A stretch of DNA of 64,000 bases. It comes from Cryptomeria japonica (taxonomy: Eukaryota; Streptophyta; Pinopsida; Cupressales; Cupressaceae). This document shows positions 42,359 through 55,075 of the stretch, in pieces; the first letter of the stretch is position 1; each line of letters begins with the position of its first letter. Where the stretch lies: assembly GCF_030272615.1 (NCBI RefSeq), contig NC_081414.1, positions 809,635,069 to 809,699,068 on the forward strand. The letters are read 5' to 3'. Under the pieces are notes generated by a model. That model saw only the letters and a program-made list of their open reading frames with translations. It made no database searches and was not told where the DNA came from. The translations under genes and the position numbers were made by a program.

Positions 42359-43463
42359 TGTTGGTATTATGGATGACTTCGTCATGTGTTGCATTGGTTT
42401 TGTCATTGATTTCAACACTTATCTTTTTGGAGGTCTACATTGTTAATTTGGCACTCTGGTTATATTGGTTTATTGTTGAACTGACACATTATGGTCCCGA
42501 CATGGACATTGGCTTATGCATAGTCACCAGTATATGCTTCACCAACAGGATATATGTTTCACCGGCAGTTCAGGCAGTGATGATGACTTGTTATCATCTA
42601 GAGATCATTTGGTTATGTCGAAGACATGGATTGGATGTTTTTCTTATTGGTCTAATCAAGTTCACATATTTTCCTTTACCGATAGAAAAGTCTAGGTTAT
42701 GGACTGGTACAAGATATCATGTTCCAGATCAACACAACACATTTTTGATTGGATAATGTGTAAATGTATTGAGCTGACATATTGTATTGCATCAAGACTT
42801 ATTTGTAATTGATTTAAATGTAATATCTTTAGGGAGACGACCTTATGATAAGGTCTTAGGTTTTGTATAAATAATTGTAAGATCTTATTGAAGATCATAT
42901 TATGAGTGTGTGTGAATATTGAAGATCATTGTAGAGAAAAATTAAGTAGATCCTTGTGCGAATCACGCAGATATTATCTGAAGTTTGAAGGAAAGGTTAT
43001 GAAGGTATTTGACACTCATGGTCAGAGCTTAAAGCTATACTGAATCCAAAATTACAGATGCTATATTGAAGCAGTACATTGTTATTAGATTTAACCATTC
43101 AAGTGTAGTCAGCGTGACTCCTATTTTGTGATTGAGCAGTGAGCTCTAGGTAGTTGGCCTTTCTGCATGTGCAGACCCTATTATTATATTCACTTACTAT
43201 CTGTAGTAGTATCATCTGATTATGGGTAGGGTTTCCCACCATGGTTTTTCCCCTTATAGGGTTTCCATGTCAAAATATCTATGTCATGTGTTGTAAATGT
43301 TGTTTCTCTTTTTGTTTCATGCATTAAGTTATACCAGTACTGCTATAACTATTAATTTGTTTTATTGGCATTAAGTTTCAAGTTGGATTAATTAGTTTTG
43401 TGTTGTAATTTATCGACAACTGATTCACCACCCCTTCTCAGTTGTCCTTCTCAATTCCTAACA
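42359..43463 (+). repeat. 5' LTR of D
   Basis: 1105 bp, TGTTGG...CTAACA. It is about 58 bp shorter than the 3' LTR, mainly because the right copy repeats some blocks (gtagagtgaaattaag, and an extra ttttaccgg near its end). TATA box at 42866-42873. Confidence 0.9.
42866..42873 (+). promoter_or_regulatory. TATA box of the D 5' LTR
   Basis: The sequence tataaata lies after aaggtcttaggttttg. The same block is in the 3' LTR at 48532-48539. Confidence 0.6.
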
Positions 43464-43465
43464 AT

Positions 43466-43477
43466 TGGTATTAGAGC
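43466..43477 (+). promoter_or_regulatory. Primer-binding site of D
   Basis: The sequence tggtattagagc follows the 5' LTR by two bases. It is the iMet site with C to T at position 7, a change typical of methylated-cytosine decay. Confidence 0.85.
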
Positions 43478-43519
43478 CTAGTCCTCTTTTGTAGAAGCCT
43501 AACAACTTGAGGAGATCCT

Positions 43520-44605
43520 ATGGAAGCAAATATTGTTAGGAAGGACAGTCTTAAACTTGATGGAACTAACTATGGCATATGGAAGATCAGAATGGAAACA
43601 CATCTGAACTGCATTGGAAGAGATATATGGGATGTTACAAAGAATGACTATGTTGGTCCTACTCCGAATATCCCTCGTCCACCGACATTGGCTAAAGACT
43701 TGGAGAAAGATTGCAAAGCAAGAGAAGCACTTCTGAGCGCATTATCAGATCAACAAATCATGGGATTACCAAATAGATCTATTGCAAAAGCTATTTGGGA
43801 TAAATTGGAAACATTGAATGAAGGAGATACCACTATCAAGATTGCAAACCTGGAATGTTACCAGGCTAGGTATGAAAATTTAAAAATGGAAGAAGATGAA
43901 AGAATTTTTGCATTTATGGAAAGAGTTAATGAAATTGTTTTAAGAATACAATGTTGTGGAGGATCTTTAAGTGAAGATGAAATTGTTTCTAAAGTTTTAA
44001 GAGATTTTCCACCATCTTACAAAATGAAAGTGACTGCTATTAATGAGTTGAGAACAATGCCTAATACATTAGTTTCTAAAGATACTTTGGTTGGAAAACT
44101 TTCAGCATTTGAGCTTGAAGAGTTTGGTCCTATTGCTATAGTCAAAACTGATATAGCTTTCAAAGCATCATCATCAGCATCACCATCATCATCTGACAAA
44201 TCTGATTGGAAAGCACTTTATGCAAAAGAACTTGAAGATATCAATAGAGAAAATGAAGAGCTTGAAGAACTTGAAGCACCATTCACAAGGAAGATGCCTA
44301 AAGGTCCAACAAGAAGTAAGTAAGAAGGTAAAGCACCTTTCAAATGTTTTAATTGCAATGAAGTTGGTCATATGGCATCTAGGTATTCTGATAGACATGC
44401 AAGACTAAGAGAGGAAGCAAAGAGAACATATAAACGTAACCCTAAATATCAGAGATACAAATTTAAGAAAAATAGAGATAAGTCATGTTATTATGTAGAT
44501 AAAGGTGTTACAGATGACTCATATGAAGATCCAATAGATAGTGGATGGGAATTTGTTGCATTAAAAGAAGATCCACTGTCACCTATTGTCAAACTGACAG
44601 AGTAG
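43520..44605 (+). pseudogene. gag of copia D
   Basis: The ATG at 43520, about 42 bp after the primer site, opens a UBN2-type Gag: LDGTNYGIWKIRMETHL near the N terminus, ALSDQQIMGL, AIWDKLETLNEG, and a Ser/Lys/Glu-rich tail. It is open for 267 codons to a stop at 44321. The same frame continues through the zinc knuckle CFNCNEVGHMASRY (last Cys changed to Tyr) to a second stop at 44603. Confidence 0.85.
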
Positions 44606-47600
44606 GCATTAGCAAGAAAAATTGAAGAAAATGATGAATGGATAATTGATAGTGGATGCTTGCATCATATGACTGGTGATAAAAGAAAATTCTTGTCTTT
44701 ACAAGAAATTCATGGAGGTCTAGTAATATTTGGAGATGAGAAAGCTTGTTTAATCAAAGGAAGAGGCACTATATCTTTGGATGGTAAGCACAATACTGGA
44801 AATGTTTATTATGTTGAAGGTTTAAAGCATCATCTTTTGAGTGTTGGTCAGTTAGTTGAAAAAGGATTTCAATTACAATTCAAGAATGGAAAATGCAAAA
44901 TCATGAACAAAATTGGATTGGAGATTGCAATCGGTAATTAAACTAAAGGTAATATCTTTCACTTGAATACCAACGATAAGACATGTTTGATTGCACACAT
45001 TGATGAAAGTTGGTTATGGCATAAAAGACTTTGTCATGTGAATTTTGATTGCATTGTAAAGATCAGTTCAACTAAGGCAGTAAGGGATTTACCTAAGATT
45101 GTGAAACCTCATAATCTGGTATGTAAGGAATATCAAAAGGGAAAACAAGTTAAAACAACATTTAAGAGCATTTATGAGAAATCCAATAATATTCTTAATT
45201 TAATTCATACTGATTTATGTGGTCCAACAAGAACAAGAAGTCTTCAGGGTGATAGATAATTTATGCTAATAATTGATGATTATTCTAGAATGTGTTGGGT
45301 TACTTTTCTCAGGGAGAAATCAGATGCTTTTAGAAGATTCAAGATATACAAGGCAATGGTAGAGAATGAAACAAACAAGAAAATCAAATGTTTGAGATCT
45401 GATCAAGGAGGATAATTTACATCTAGGGAATTCAATCCATTCTGTGAGGAGAATGGAATCAAAAGACAACTATCAACACCCCAGATACCCCAAAAAAATG
45501 GAGTTGTGGAAAGGAAGAACAAAACTATACTGGATGCAATAAGAATCATGATGATGGAAGCAAATCTACCTCATGTGTACTAGAGAGAAGCAGTGAATAT
45601 TATGGTCTATACTTTCAACAGAGTTCACATCAAAGGTGAAACCAGTAAGACCCCTTATGAAGTATGGTTTGGTCATACTCCTCTTAAATACTTTAGAATA
45701 TTTGGAAACAAATGCTATATTAGGAGAGATGAGTCTATTGGTAAATTTGATCCTAGAAGTGATGAAGGAATATTTCTTGGTTATTCAACTAGAAGCAAGG
45801 CATATAGATGTTATAATAAAAGATTGTAGAAAATCATTGAGAGTACTAATGTGAAGATAGATGAACATTTTAGAGGAGATTCAAGATCTATAGAACCGAT
45901 AGTAGAAATGATTATAAATGAACCGACACAGATTGCACCGATACAAAATGAAGAATCAGTCACACCAGCATCATCAAAGAACTCAACTGTGCCTGAAGAA
46001 CAACAACTTGTAAGTGGAAATCAGAATAAACCCGGGTATGTAAGATTAAATCATTCAGAAAATTAGATAATTGGAAATAAAAATCAAGGTGTTATGACAA
46101 GAGGAAGATTGGAAAATGAAGAGGTATGTTTAATTTCTCAAGTTGAACCAGCATCAATTATTGAAGCATGTGAAGACAAACATTGGATAAAAGAAATGGA
46201 AGAAGAATTAGATTAGATTGAAAAGAATAATACTTGGACATTAGTTCCCTGACCTAAAGACAAAAATGTAATTGGAACTAAATGGGTATTTATAAATAAA
46301 CTTAATGAGGATGACGAAGTAATCAAAAACAAAGAAAGATTAGTTTGTAAAGGTTATTCACAGAAAGACGGAATTGATTATAATGAAACCTTTGCACCGA
46401 TAGCCAAAATTGAAGTATTAAGACTATTTCTTGCATTTGCAGGTCACAAGAACTATAACGTTTATCAGATGGATGTAAAATGTGCATTTTTGAATGGAGA
46501 TCTTGAAGAGGAAGTTTACATTGAACAACCTGACGGATTTTCATTAACAAATGATAAGGATATGGTTTGTAGGTCAAGGAAAGCTTTATATGGATTGGAA
46601 CAAGCTCCTAGAGCTTGGTATGCTAGACTAGATAAATATCTTTTAAAGCTTGGTTACACAAAAGGTAATGCTGACAATAATTTGTATTACAAAATCACCA
46701 ATGATGACATTTTAGTTATTGAAGTATTTGTGGATGATATCATTTTTGGAGGTGAAGAAGAGTTATGTAAAGACTTTGCTAACAAGATGCAGGAAGAGTT
46801 TGAAATGTCTATGATTGGAGAGAGAATTTTTTTTCTAGGTTTGTAGATTTCTCAAACAGATAAAGGTATATTCATATGTCAAACAAAATACTTGAAGGAA
46901 CTTTTGAAGAAATTTGGAATGGAAAACTCCAAACCAGTAAGCACTCCTATGACTACAACATATAAATTGACATTAAAAGATGATTCAACTTCTATAAATC
47001 TGACAAGGTACAAATATATGATTGGAGGATTACTGTATTTGACACAAACTAGACCTGATATAATGAATGTAGTGTGTATTGTTTCAAGATTTCAAAGCAA
47101 TCTTAAAGAAAATCATGAATCAACAGTAAAAAGGATTTTTCGGTACCTACAAGGCACAACAAATCTTGGTTTATGGTATCCTAAGAATGACAATTTTGAG
47201 TTATGTGCATATATAGATTCAAATTGGGAAGGAGATGTAGATGACAAAGAGTACCACTGGTGGTGCATTCTTTCTTGGTAGGAGATTAATTTCATGGATC
47301 AACAAGAAGCAAACTTGTACATCATTATCTATAGTAGAAGCAAAATATGTTGCAGCAGCAACTAATTGCACTCAAGCATTATGGATCAAGCAAATGTTGA
47401 AGGATATCAAGGTAAAATTCAAAGAACCGATAATTATTCATTGTGATAATTCAACAACAAAAGATATATCAAAGAATCCGGTATTTCACTCTAAAACAAA
47501 GCATGTTTCTATTAAGTACAATTTTTTGAAAGAGAATATTGAAGCAAATGATGTGAGATTGGTTTATGTGAATACTAAAAAGCAAATTGCAGATATTTTT

Positions 47601-47678
47601 ACAAAGCCTTTGCCTAAGGAAACATTTGAATATCTCAGAGAGCAGCTTGGGGTAATTTCCCCACCGATAGAGACTTGA
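44606..47678 (+). pseudogene. pol of copia D (protease, integrase, RT, RNase H)
   Basis: Protease: WIIDSGCLHHMTGD with an intact DSG. Integrase: WHKRLCHVNF, a zinc site with CKEYQKGK (second Cys pair damaged), LIHTDLCGPT, IIDDYSRMCWVTF, LRSDQGG and PQKNGVVERKNKT. RT: GTKWVF, TFAPIAKIEVLRLFLA, MDVKCAFLNGDLEEEVYIEQP, and VFVDDIIFGG (catalytic pair). RNase H: STTGGAFFLG to STVEAKYVAA and ADIFTKPLPK. One shift occurs near 47250, where VDD is followed in the next frame by TKSTTGG. Stops include TAG for Trp (VY*REAV) and TAG for Gln. Confidence 0.87.
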
Positions 47679-47999
47679 ATGATGAAGATTGGCATCAAAC
47701 CGACAGGGACTGACAAAAAAATCTTTTTTCGGTCTTGATGAAGGAGAGCTACTGCTCAGGGGGAGTAGTTAGTTGTATATTATGTTTTGATTCTTAACTA
47801 CTTTGGCATTTGATGTCAAAGGGGGAGAGATATCTATGGAAAAACATTGTACTTGGGGAGAGATGTATTTTTGGTTTTGATTGTATTGTTTTTTTTTTGG
47901 TACAAAACTTTGTATTGATCTATTTTGGGAGATTGTTGGTTTTTGACGTTCTATTTTTGGCACTTAGATGTTTTTCCATCTAGTGTTGCCATCAATGCT

Positions 48000-48011
48000 A
48001 AAGGGGGAGAT
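48000..48011 (+). promoter_or_regulatory. Polypurine tract of D
   Basis: The purine run aaagggggaga lies just before the 3' LTR, near-identical to that of B. A second copy of gtcaaagggggagaga lies at about 47813-47829, further upstream. Confidence 0.8.
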
Positions 48012-49174
48012 TGTTGGTATTATGGATAACTTTGTCATGTGTTGCATTGGTTTTGTCATTGATGTCAACACTTATCTTTCTGGAGGTCTACATTGTTGAT
48101 TTGACACTCTGGTTATATTGGTTTATTGTTGAAGCAACACATTGTGGTCCTGACATGGATATTGGCTTATGCATAGTCAGCGGTATATGCTTCACCGATA
48201 GGATATATGTTTCACCAATAGTTAAGGTAGTGATGATGACTTGTTATCATTTGGAGATCATTTGGTTATGTCGAAGACATGGATTGGATGTTTGGATTTG
48301 GTGTTTTTCTTATTGGTCTAATCGAGTTCACATATTTTCCTTTACCGACAGATAAGTCTAGGTTATGCACTGGTACAAGATATCATGTTCAAGATTAGCA
48401 TGACACGTTTTTGATTGGATAATATATAAATGTATTGAGCCGACATATTGTATCACATCAAGACTTATTTTTAATTGATTTAAATGTAATATCTTTAGGG
48501 AGTCAACCTTATGATAAGGTCTTAGGTTTTGTATAAATAATTATAAGATCTTATTGAAGATCATATTATAAGTGTGTGTGAATATTGAAGATCATTGTAG
48601 AGTGAAATTAAGTAGATCATTGTAGAGTGAAATTAAGCAGATCCTTGTGCGAATCATGCAGATATTATCTGAAGGTTGAAGGAAAGGTTATGAAGGTATT
48701 TGGCACTCAGGGTCAGAGCTTAAACTGGTACTGAATCCAGCATTGCAGATGCTATATTGAAGCAGTACATTGTTATTGGACTTAACCATTCAATTGTAGT
48801 CAGTGTGCCTCCTATTTTGTGATTGAGCAGTGAGCTCTAGGTGATTGGCCTTTCTGCATGTGTAGACCCCATTATTGTATTCACTTACTATCTACAGTAG
48901 TATCATCTGATTGTGGGTAAGGTTTCCCACTGTAGTTTTTCCCCTTATAGTGTTTCTATGTCAAAATCTCTATGTCATGTGTTGTGGATTTTGTTTCTCT
49001 TTTTGTTTCATGCATTAAGTTATATCGGTACTGCTATAACTATTAATCTATTTTACCGGCATTAAGTTTGTTTTACCGGTACTAAGTTTCAAGTTGGATT
49101 AATTGGTTTTGAGTTGTAATTTATTGACAATTGATTCAACCCCCCCTCTCAGTTGTCCTTCCTGGTTCGTAACA
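48012..49174 (+). repeat. 3' LTR of D
   Basis: 1163 bp, TGTTGG...CGTAACA, with TATA at 48532-48539. The TSD ttgtt follows and J integrase resumes at 49175. Confidence 0.9.
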
Positions 49175-50400
49175 TTGTTCTCCAACTTTGTCCACTTCTT
49201 TGGCACATGTACATATGCCTCACAACCAAAAACTCTAAGATGTCTCAATAAAGGCTTGTGACCCGACCATGCTTCCATAGGCGTTTTATCAACAAGGGCT
49301 GATGTAGGAGACTTATTAATCAGGTAGCAAGCAGTGGCAAAAACTTCAACCCAAAATTTTTGTTCTAGACTAGCACCACTCAGCATACTTCTAGCCTTCT
49401 CCATCAGTGTCCTGTTCATTCTTTCTACAACTCCATTCTGCTATGGAGAATCAGAGTTGTCTTCTGTCTATTAATGCCACAGTCTTTACATAATCTATCA
49501 AAATCATTAGAGAAAAATTTACCGCCATTATTAGTCCTCAAACTTTTAATTTTATTTCTAGTATACAACTCAATCATTGCTTTAAATTCTTTAAATCGAC
49601 TGAAAACTTCAGATTCTCTTTAGAAAATATACTCATGTCCTTTTACTAAAATCATCAATAAATAAAACATAATATGTGGATTTTCCAATCGAAGGCACAT
49701 CTACAAAACCAAACACATCAGAATGAATAAGATCCAAATCACCACAAGTTTTATGAGAACTTGAGTAAAACTGAACATGGTTTTATTTTTCATAAATGCA
49801 ATGCTCACAGAAATCAAAGTCAAGATTACAATCATTCAAACCTTCAACAAGGTTTTTATTTTTCAAGGTCCTTAGACCCTTTTCTCCAATGTGGCCAAGC
49901 CTCTGGTGCCATAACATACTCTTCTCTACAGGTAAATTTACTTCAGAAGAAGGAGCACCCTTAGGTACCCAAAAGCCATTTCCATCTATTGAAGGTGAAA
50001 CCCTCAAATCTTCCACATATTTACTTTTTATAGAAGTTCTATTGCACTCAACAATGTATGCATCTAGCTTATACAAAGTGTCGATCCTGACACCTCTAGC
50101 AATTACCATAGCACCCTTAATCATCTTACATCCTACTTCAGAAAAGACTACTTGCACACCCACATCTATTAGTTTGTTCACACTAACAAATTTCATTTTA
50201 AACCAAGGATATGCAAGACACCATTAATCCTTTTTGTTCTACCATTAGAAAACTCGATTCTAACTTTACCTTGACCAACAATGTCTAAATGTGAATCATC
50301 ACCCAAGTACACCTTACCTCCATTAAATTCTTCATATTGAAAAAACCAATCTCTATTGGCAGTCATATGAAAAGATGCACCTAAGTCAATTAACTAGGCA
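49175..50400 (-). pseudogene. Protease end and integrase of copia J
   Basis: The minus strand reads the protease region (LIDLGASFHMT near 50390, DSG changed to DLG) and the integrase zinc site WHQRLGHIGEKG with CEHC. The core follows in broken form with stops and frameshifts. The C-terminal part reads MNRTLMEKARSMLSG, FWVEVFATACYLINKSPTSALVDKTPMEAWSG and FGCEAYVHVPKKW, matching copia integrase. The frame stops where D begins; the next block of the protein is at 42353. Confidence 0.85.
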
Positions 50401-50407
50401 TCATTAC

Positions 50408-51245
50408 CTAGATGAGTCGCCAAAGCCACAATGAATGCATCACCATCTTCCTTCTCGGTCTCAGAATCATAATCAATCTTCTTCTTTTTCTTCTTCTTTT
50501 CTTCTTTGTAGTCCTTACGAGTGTGACCTGGTTTATTGTAATTCTAGCAAATGACTTTAGGCTTTCCAAAAGATTTTGATCTCCCTTTCGATTTGGACTT
50601 ATGATGCTTCTCATTCTTCTTGCCTTTCTCCTTAGGTCTTCCATGAATAGTTAGGGCTTCCTTCGAACTATGGGATACCTACCTTCACATCTCTTCACTA
50701 AGTAGGGCATCCACCACATCTTTAGACTTCAAAACAATAAAAGTACTACCGATGGCCATAACAAGAGAATCCCTTGAATCACAAAAAGAACAAAACAAGA
50801 TTTGGCATTTCTCCTCTTCGTTCATCTGAACACTGACATATACTAATCAAGCCACCAACATATCAAATGCTTTCAGGTGGTTTGCAACTTGTCCACCCTC
50901 TTCCATCTTCAAGGAATACAATTTCTTCCTCAGGAAAATCTAATCTAATAAAGATTTCTCTTGATACATTTCACCAAGCTTAGTCCATAGCTTCTTTGTA
51001 GTGTTTTCTTCATGGACATTGATTAGAACAGAGTCTTCCAGATATAGTCTGATTAGAACCTTGGCTTTTCGGTCCATAACATCATATTGAGCCATTGCAG
51101 TAGGATCTTGGGGCCTTTGGATATTCGTATCAACAACATCCCATAGATATTGATCTATTAGTAGATCTTCTATCTTCAGCTTCCACATCTCAAAATTTGT
51201 TCCATTAAATTTCCCCACCTCTTTTTTTCCTGACGAAATTTCTAT
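50408..51245 (-). pseudogene. gag of copia J
   Basis: A UBN2-type Gag: VGKFNGTNFEMWKLKIEDLL, then LWDVVDTN and KLWTKLGEMYQEKS. A stop follows at 50940, then LKMEEGGQVANHLKAF in frame. The zinc knuckle region reads IC*NYNKPGHTRKDYK, so two Cys ligands are Tyr or lost and the second position is a stop. The probable start codon at 51243-51245 is ATA, where a related element would have ATG. Confidence 0.8.
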
Positions 51246-51355
51246 TTGAAAATTCCTGCAACAAGATCAAAAAGCGTCTTCTACAAAATCTCCCACTAAA
51301 AACTGGATTAGTTCAAAAAACCCAACAACCCACAACTGAAACCAAAGGTGATCAG

Positions 51356-51367
51356 GCTCTGATACCT
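51356..51367 (-). promoter_or_regulatory. Primer-binding site of J (iMet tRNA)
   Basis: The minus strand reads ggtatcagagcc two to three bases after the 5' LTR start at 51370. It sets the minus orientation. Confidence 0.85.
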
Positions 51368-51369
51368 CT

Positions 51370-52261
51370 TGTAAGAAAGTTAAGTAGCGGAACAACTTCC
51401 TACACTAACCTTGAGAGGAGGGTAATGCAAAAACTTTTATAGATCGTCACAACAGTTACAGAAAACAAAAATAGATACAATAACATTCAAACCATAAGAC
51501 AATGATTTACGTGGGGAAAACCCTTTCAGGAGAAAAAACCCCACACTCCAAAAATTGCCCAATATATTATTTCGCAATAAAAAAAGATTACAATATACTT
51601 GCAAAGCAAGCTCTTTGCAAGAGTACCACTAATCAGAGTTTCAAAGGTAATTCAATCACTATAAGACTCTTACACACAACCTCTATCTCACACACCTCAC
51701 ATATAGGAGATACAATACAAGAAACTGTCGAACGGTATCACAAAACCATGGGCTAAAACCACCCAATAAGGTGTAGACGACCTTATCTCCCTTCTAGGTG
51801 CCCTATGACATGTTACAACACACATCAACACATGTCCCTCCCTTTTACAACTCATTTATGTGTCCAATGTATTTTATATTTCCTATTTCAGGAGTACAAA
51901 CTTTCGAAGGCCATAACTTGAGAACACTGTGTCCGATTGACGAACCGTTTGAAGCACTATAAAGATTGCGAAGTTCTCTATTGCCTCATAAACCTCTATG
52001 TCATTTACGCCCACTTTTCAGTGCATTTTAGGGCCTCTAATGTCCTCAAAATCAAATTTAAAGCTTTCATTGGACCCTCCAAAATGGAAAATTTAATATC
52101 TTCAAAACTAGGTGTGATCTTGCAATGTAACTTTACCGGAATGTTTATCTAGCCAACTAGAAGCTTCGGGGAGAATTTCACACCATTTCGTGCTCAAATA
52201 AAAATTTACTATAAATAGTAACCTCATGTAAATGCAAAGTTGAGACAACATTTTCCCAACA
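51370..52261 (-). repeat. 5' LTR of J
   Basis: 892 bp, TGTAAG...CCCAACA, matching 39505-40394 along its whole length. The TSD tggag follows. Confidence 0.9.
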
Positions 52262-53073
52262 TGGAGATATACAAAATATAAATAGGATTACAAGGTAAAT
52301 GACACCTTGATCGTAACAAAATCATGCATGACTTGTAAACCTATATATTTAATGCATTCATTTATTCTTTAAAAAATTGTGGTTTCCTTACATTTAAATA
52401 TGATGACTTCCCAAAGTGAAGTTTCATTAATTATTTCTCCCATGTGGGTACGGTTGTATTCATTATTGAGGAAGCACATATCTTCTTTTCTAGTAATTTT
52501 GAAAAAGTATGAACTCTTAAGTCCACCAATAATGGGTTAGGATGAAATCTTCAATTTTAACTTCAAGACTACAAAAAATTCCAAAAATTCAAGCATATCC
52601 TTTTATGCCAAACACTGCCCAAGATCAAGTATTTGAATGCAAAAATAAAATTCCAATAAAAAAATGTCGTAACCTTGTCTCTTTTCTTACATTTCAAAAA
52701 ATAAAGAGAATGTCTAAATGAATAAGATAATTTACTGAAACAATTCCTAGATGAGAATGAAGCCATATTTCTTTGCCTATTGTGATTATGGAAATTGAAG
52801 ACAAATTATTTTAATTTATAAAAGAAGATACATTTTTATTTGAGCATATGCTTTCAATATAATTTACCACTCACAAAGGAGCCAAATTCTCAATCGAATC
52901 CATTCCAAGAACAATCCAAATCCATGATTCTTAATTTCTATAAATTTTCTTTCATAGAAGAATAAGATGAATTTTAAAATATAAAATTAAGAAGTGAAGC
53001 ATGCTCCCTTCATTTAATAAATCTCTAAATGCCTTTCTCATTCTTCTCTATTTCCCACTTGAATGCTATTTTG

Positions 53074-53078
53074 AAAAA

Positions 53079-53143
<65 letters not shown>
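53074..53143. repeat. Poly-A followed by (TA)n
   Basis: About 22 A residues run into some 24 TA dinucleotides. Such a stretch can mark a retroposon tail, but no element is seen upstream. Confidence 0.95.
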
Positions 53144-53145
<2 letters not shown>

Positions 53146-54220
53146 CATTTGTAATAATTTTTTTCTTTCATTCAATAAATAAATTGTGTATAATAATGAA
53201 CTAAAAAACTAATGAATTGGAAAAGTCTTAACAATAATATTTTTTGATTTTATAATCTAAACATGCCAATATCACAAATTCATTAAAATTTGATATTATT
53301 TCAACGATTAAAGGAGATCAAATCGACTTGAGCTTAAGTTGATTTAAAAAATCAACTCTAACACCTTTAATTCATGCAAGAAAATATTTTATTTTTAAAT
53401 AACAATTAAATGTACATTTTAATTTCCTTTCCCTAGAAATAAAAGGAGGCAAGTTGGATGGATGGTTGAAAGGAAGGTCGGAGTAGACAACTAGAATAAG
53501 TAGCCGAAACAATATGTTGTCCAAACAATACATAAATTTCCACAATGACATCAATGTCAAATTTTTTTGACTCAAAGTATCAAATATTCTACAAACATGT
53601 CAAACACATATTTTGAAATAATATAAAATGTAATGCAACATGATTAAACAACTACATAGGAAGGATTCACATGATTAATCTCACACTCAAAACAAGTGAG
53701 ATAGAGGTAAACAATCATATAGTTTTAACTTGATTTGATATAATATTAAAATCAAATAGTAGTATTTTGGTTTCGTCCCTTTTCAAGATGTCAGAGACAT
53801 GTATTTAACAAGACTTGATCCTTGGTAGCAGGCCTGGAATTTGACGGTCACCCTTGTCTGTCATATGATTTTTTTTATGACGGCTTAGTCATTCTAATAC
53901 CTTTCATTTTACGTTTAAAAAGAAATGCTAAGTGTCAATTTTAATAATTTAATATAAATTCTTTAAGTTTCAATTGAAGTTCCAGTAAAATTCAATGGGG
54001 TGAAAAGAAATAATTTCATGCCTAAAAAAGTAAAAATTTAAAAAACAATGATAAATTAGTAGTGCACTAAAAAAATCTTAAATTTACTTGTAAGTTTCTA
54101 AATTCACACCCAAAAATCTTGTTTATTATAAAAATAGAAACTATTTTAGATTTTTTTATTACAATATTTAAAAAAATTAAAAATGATTATATCTTATCAT
54201 TTCAATTGTTAGAAGTTTCT

Positions 54221-54450
54221 ATATTGATATTTAAGACAATCTTATAAAAATGTTAAAAAATAAATTGACAGAGTTTCTAAATTTATATAAGAAAAAACAT
54301 ACTTAAAATTCATATAAAAATAATATAAAATTAAAATATTGATATTTAAGACAATCTTATAAAAAATATTAAAAAATAAATTGACAAAGTTTCTAAATTT
54401 ATATAAGAAAAAACATACTAAAAATTCATTTAAAAAATAATATAAAATTA
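54221..54450. repeat. 115-bp tandem duplication
   Basis: Two adjacent copies begin atattgatatttaagacaat at 54221 and 54336. They differ by a few bases and short A-run changes. Both are AT-rich with no function visible. Confidence 0.85.
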
Positions 54451-54949
54451 GAAACAATCATATCTTAATTCCACCATTTTAAAATATTCTAAATATATTC
54501 ATATATTTATAATAAACATTGTAAAATAATATATATCAATATATATTACCTATCATAATATTTTATGACTTATTAATAATTCTAATTGTCATATATACAG
54601 TTTTTGGGAAAAATAGCCTTTATCAACCGATCAAAGATCTTAACTAAATCATTAACTAAATCTTTAAGATTTGAGAATATCATCAAAGATTATTTTAGTA
54701 ATATTCCTTTTGTCCATTCTAAAATTTGTTTTAGGGTCACTTTCTAAATTATGTCCGTGCTAATGATTGCTGTTGAAAATGTCAAGTGCACTAGATTCAA
54801 GCCGACAATCCACGTTGAGTTTGCCACGTGCACACATAAATGTCTTTTTTGTGCACGTTGTAGGAAAACATAAGATCCCAAGTTTGAGGCAAGTCTTCAT
54901 GACTTTATTTTTTATTATAATTTAAAGATTTAATAAAAATAAAATAAAA

Positions 54950-55075
54950 TAAAAACTTTGGATTATATAATAATATATGATTATATAAAAATAAAATAAA
55001 AACTTTGGATTATATAATAATATATGATTATATAAAAATAAAATAAAATAAAAATTTGAATTATATAATAATATT
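54950..55075. repeat. 47-52-bp tandem repeat
   Basis: About two and a half copies of aaaactttggattatataataatatatg...aaataaaat. The third is diverged (aaatttgaattatata). Confidence 0.8.

Larger units (their letters stand above)
42359..49174 (+). mobile_element. Copia element D, full length, plus strand
   Basis: TSD ttgtt at 42354-42358 and 49175-49179. LTRs run from TGTTGGTATTATGGAT to an end in AACA. It has an iMet-type primer site with one change, gag, protease, integrase, RT, RNase H and the tract aaagggggaga before the 3' LTR. Its proteins and 3' region resemble those of B (same protease signature, similar pol end, same tract), so the two are related families. The coding frame is one long frame with about ten stops and one frameshift near 47250. 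It inserted in J between the integrase codons for KLENN and the KVVKCIF block. Confidence 0.92.
39505..52261 (-). mobile_element. Copia element J, minus strand, split by D
   Basis: TSD tggag lies at 39500-39504 and 52262-52266. LTRs are 890 and 892 bp (TGTAAG...CCCAACA). The primer-binding site lies left of 51370, and a polypurine tract (minus-strand agtgggagatt) lies right of 40394. The minus-strand order is gag, protease, integrase, RT, RNase H. Copia D (42359-49174, TSD ttgtt) sits between the end of integrase and the start of RT. Frames change at several points and many stops are present, so J is long dead. Confidence 0.9.

Noticed and set aside
53001-53204. Frame with a run of Ile-Tyr residues
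   Set aside because: It is a translation of the (TA)n microsatellite.
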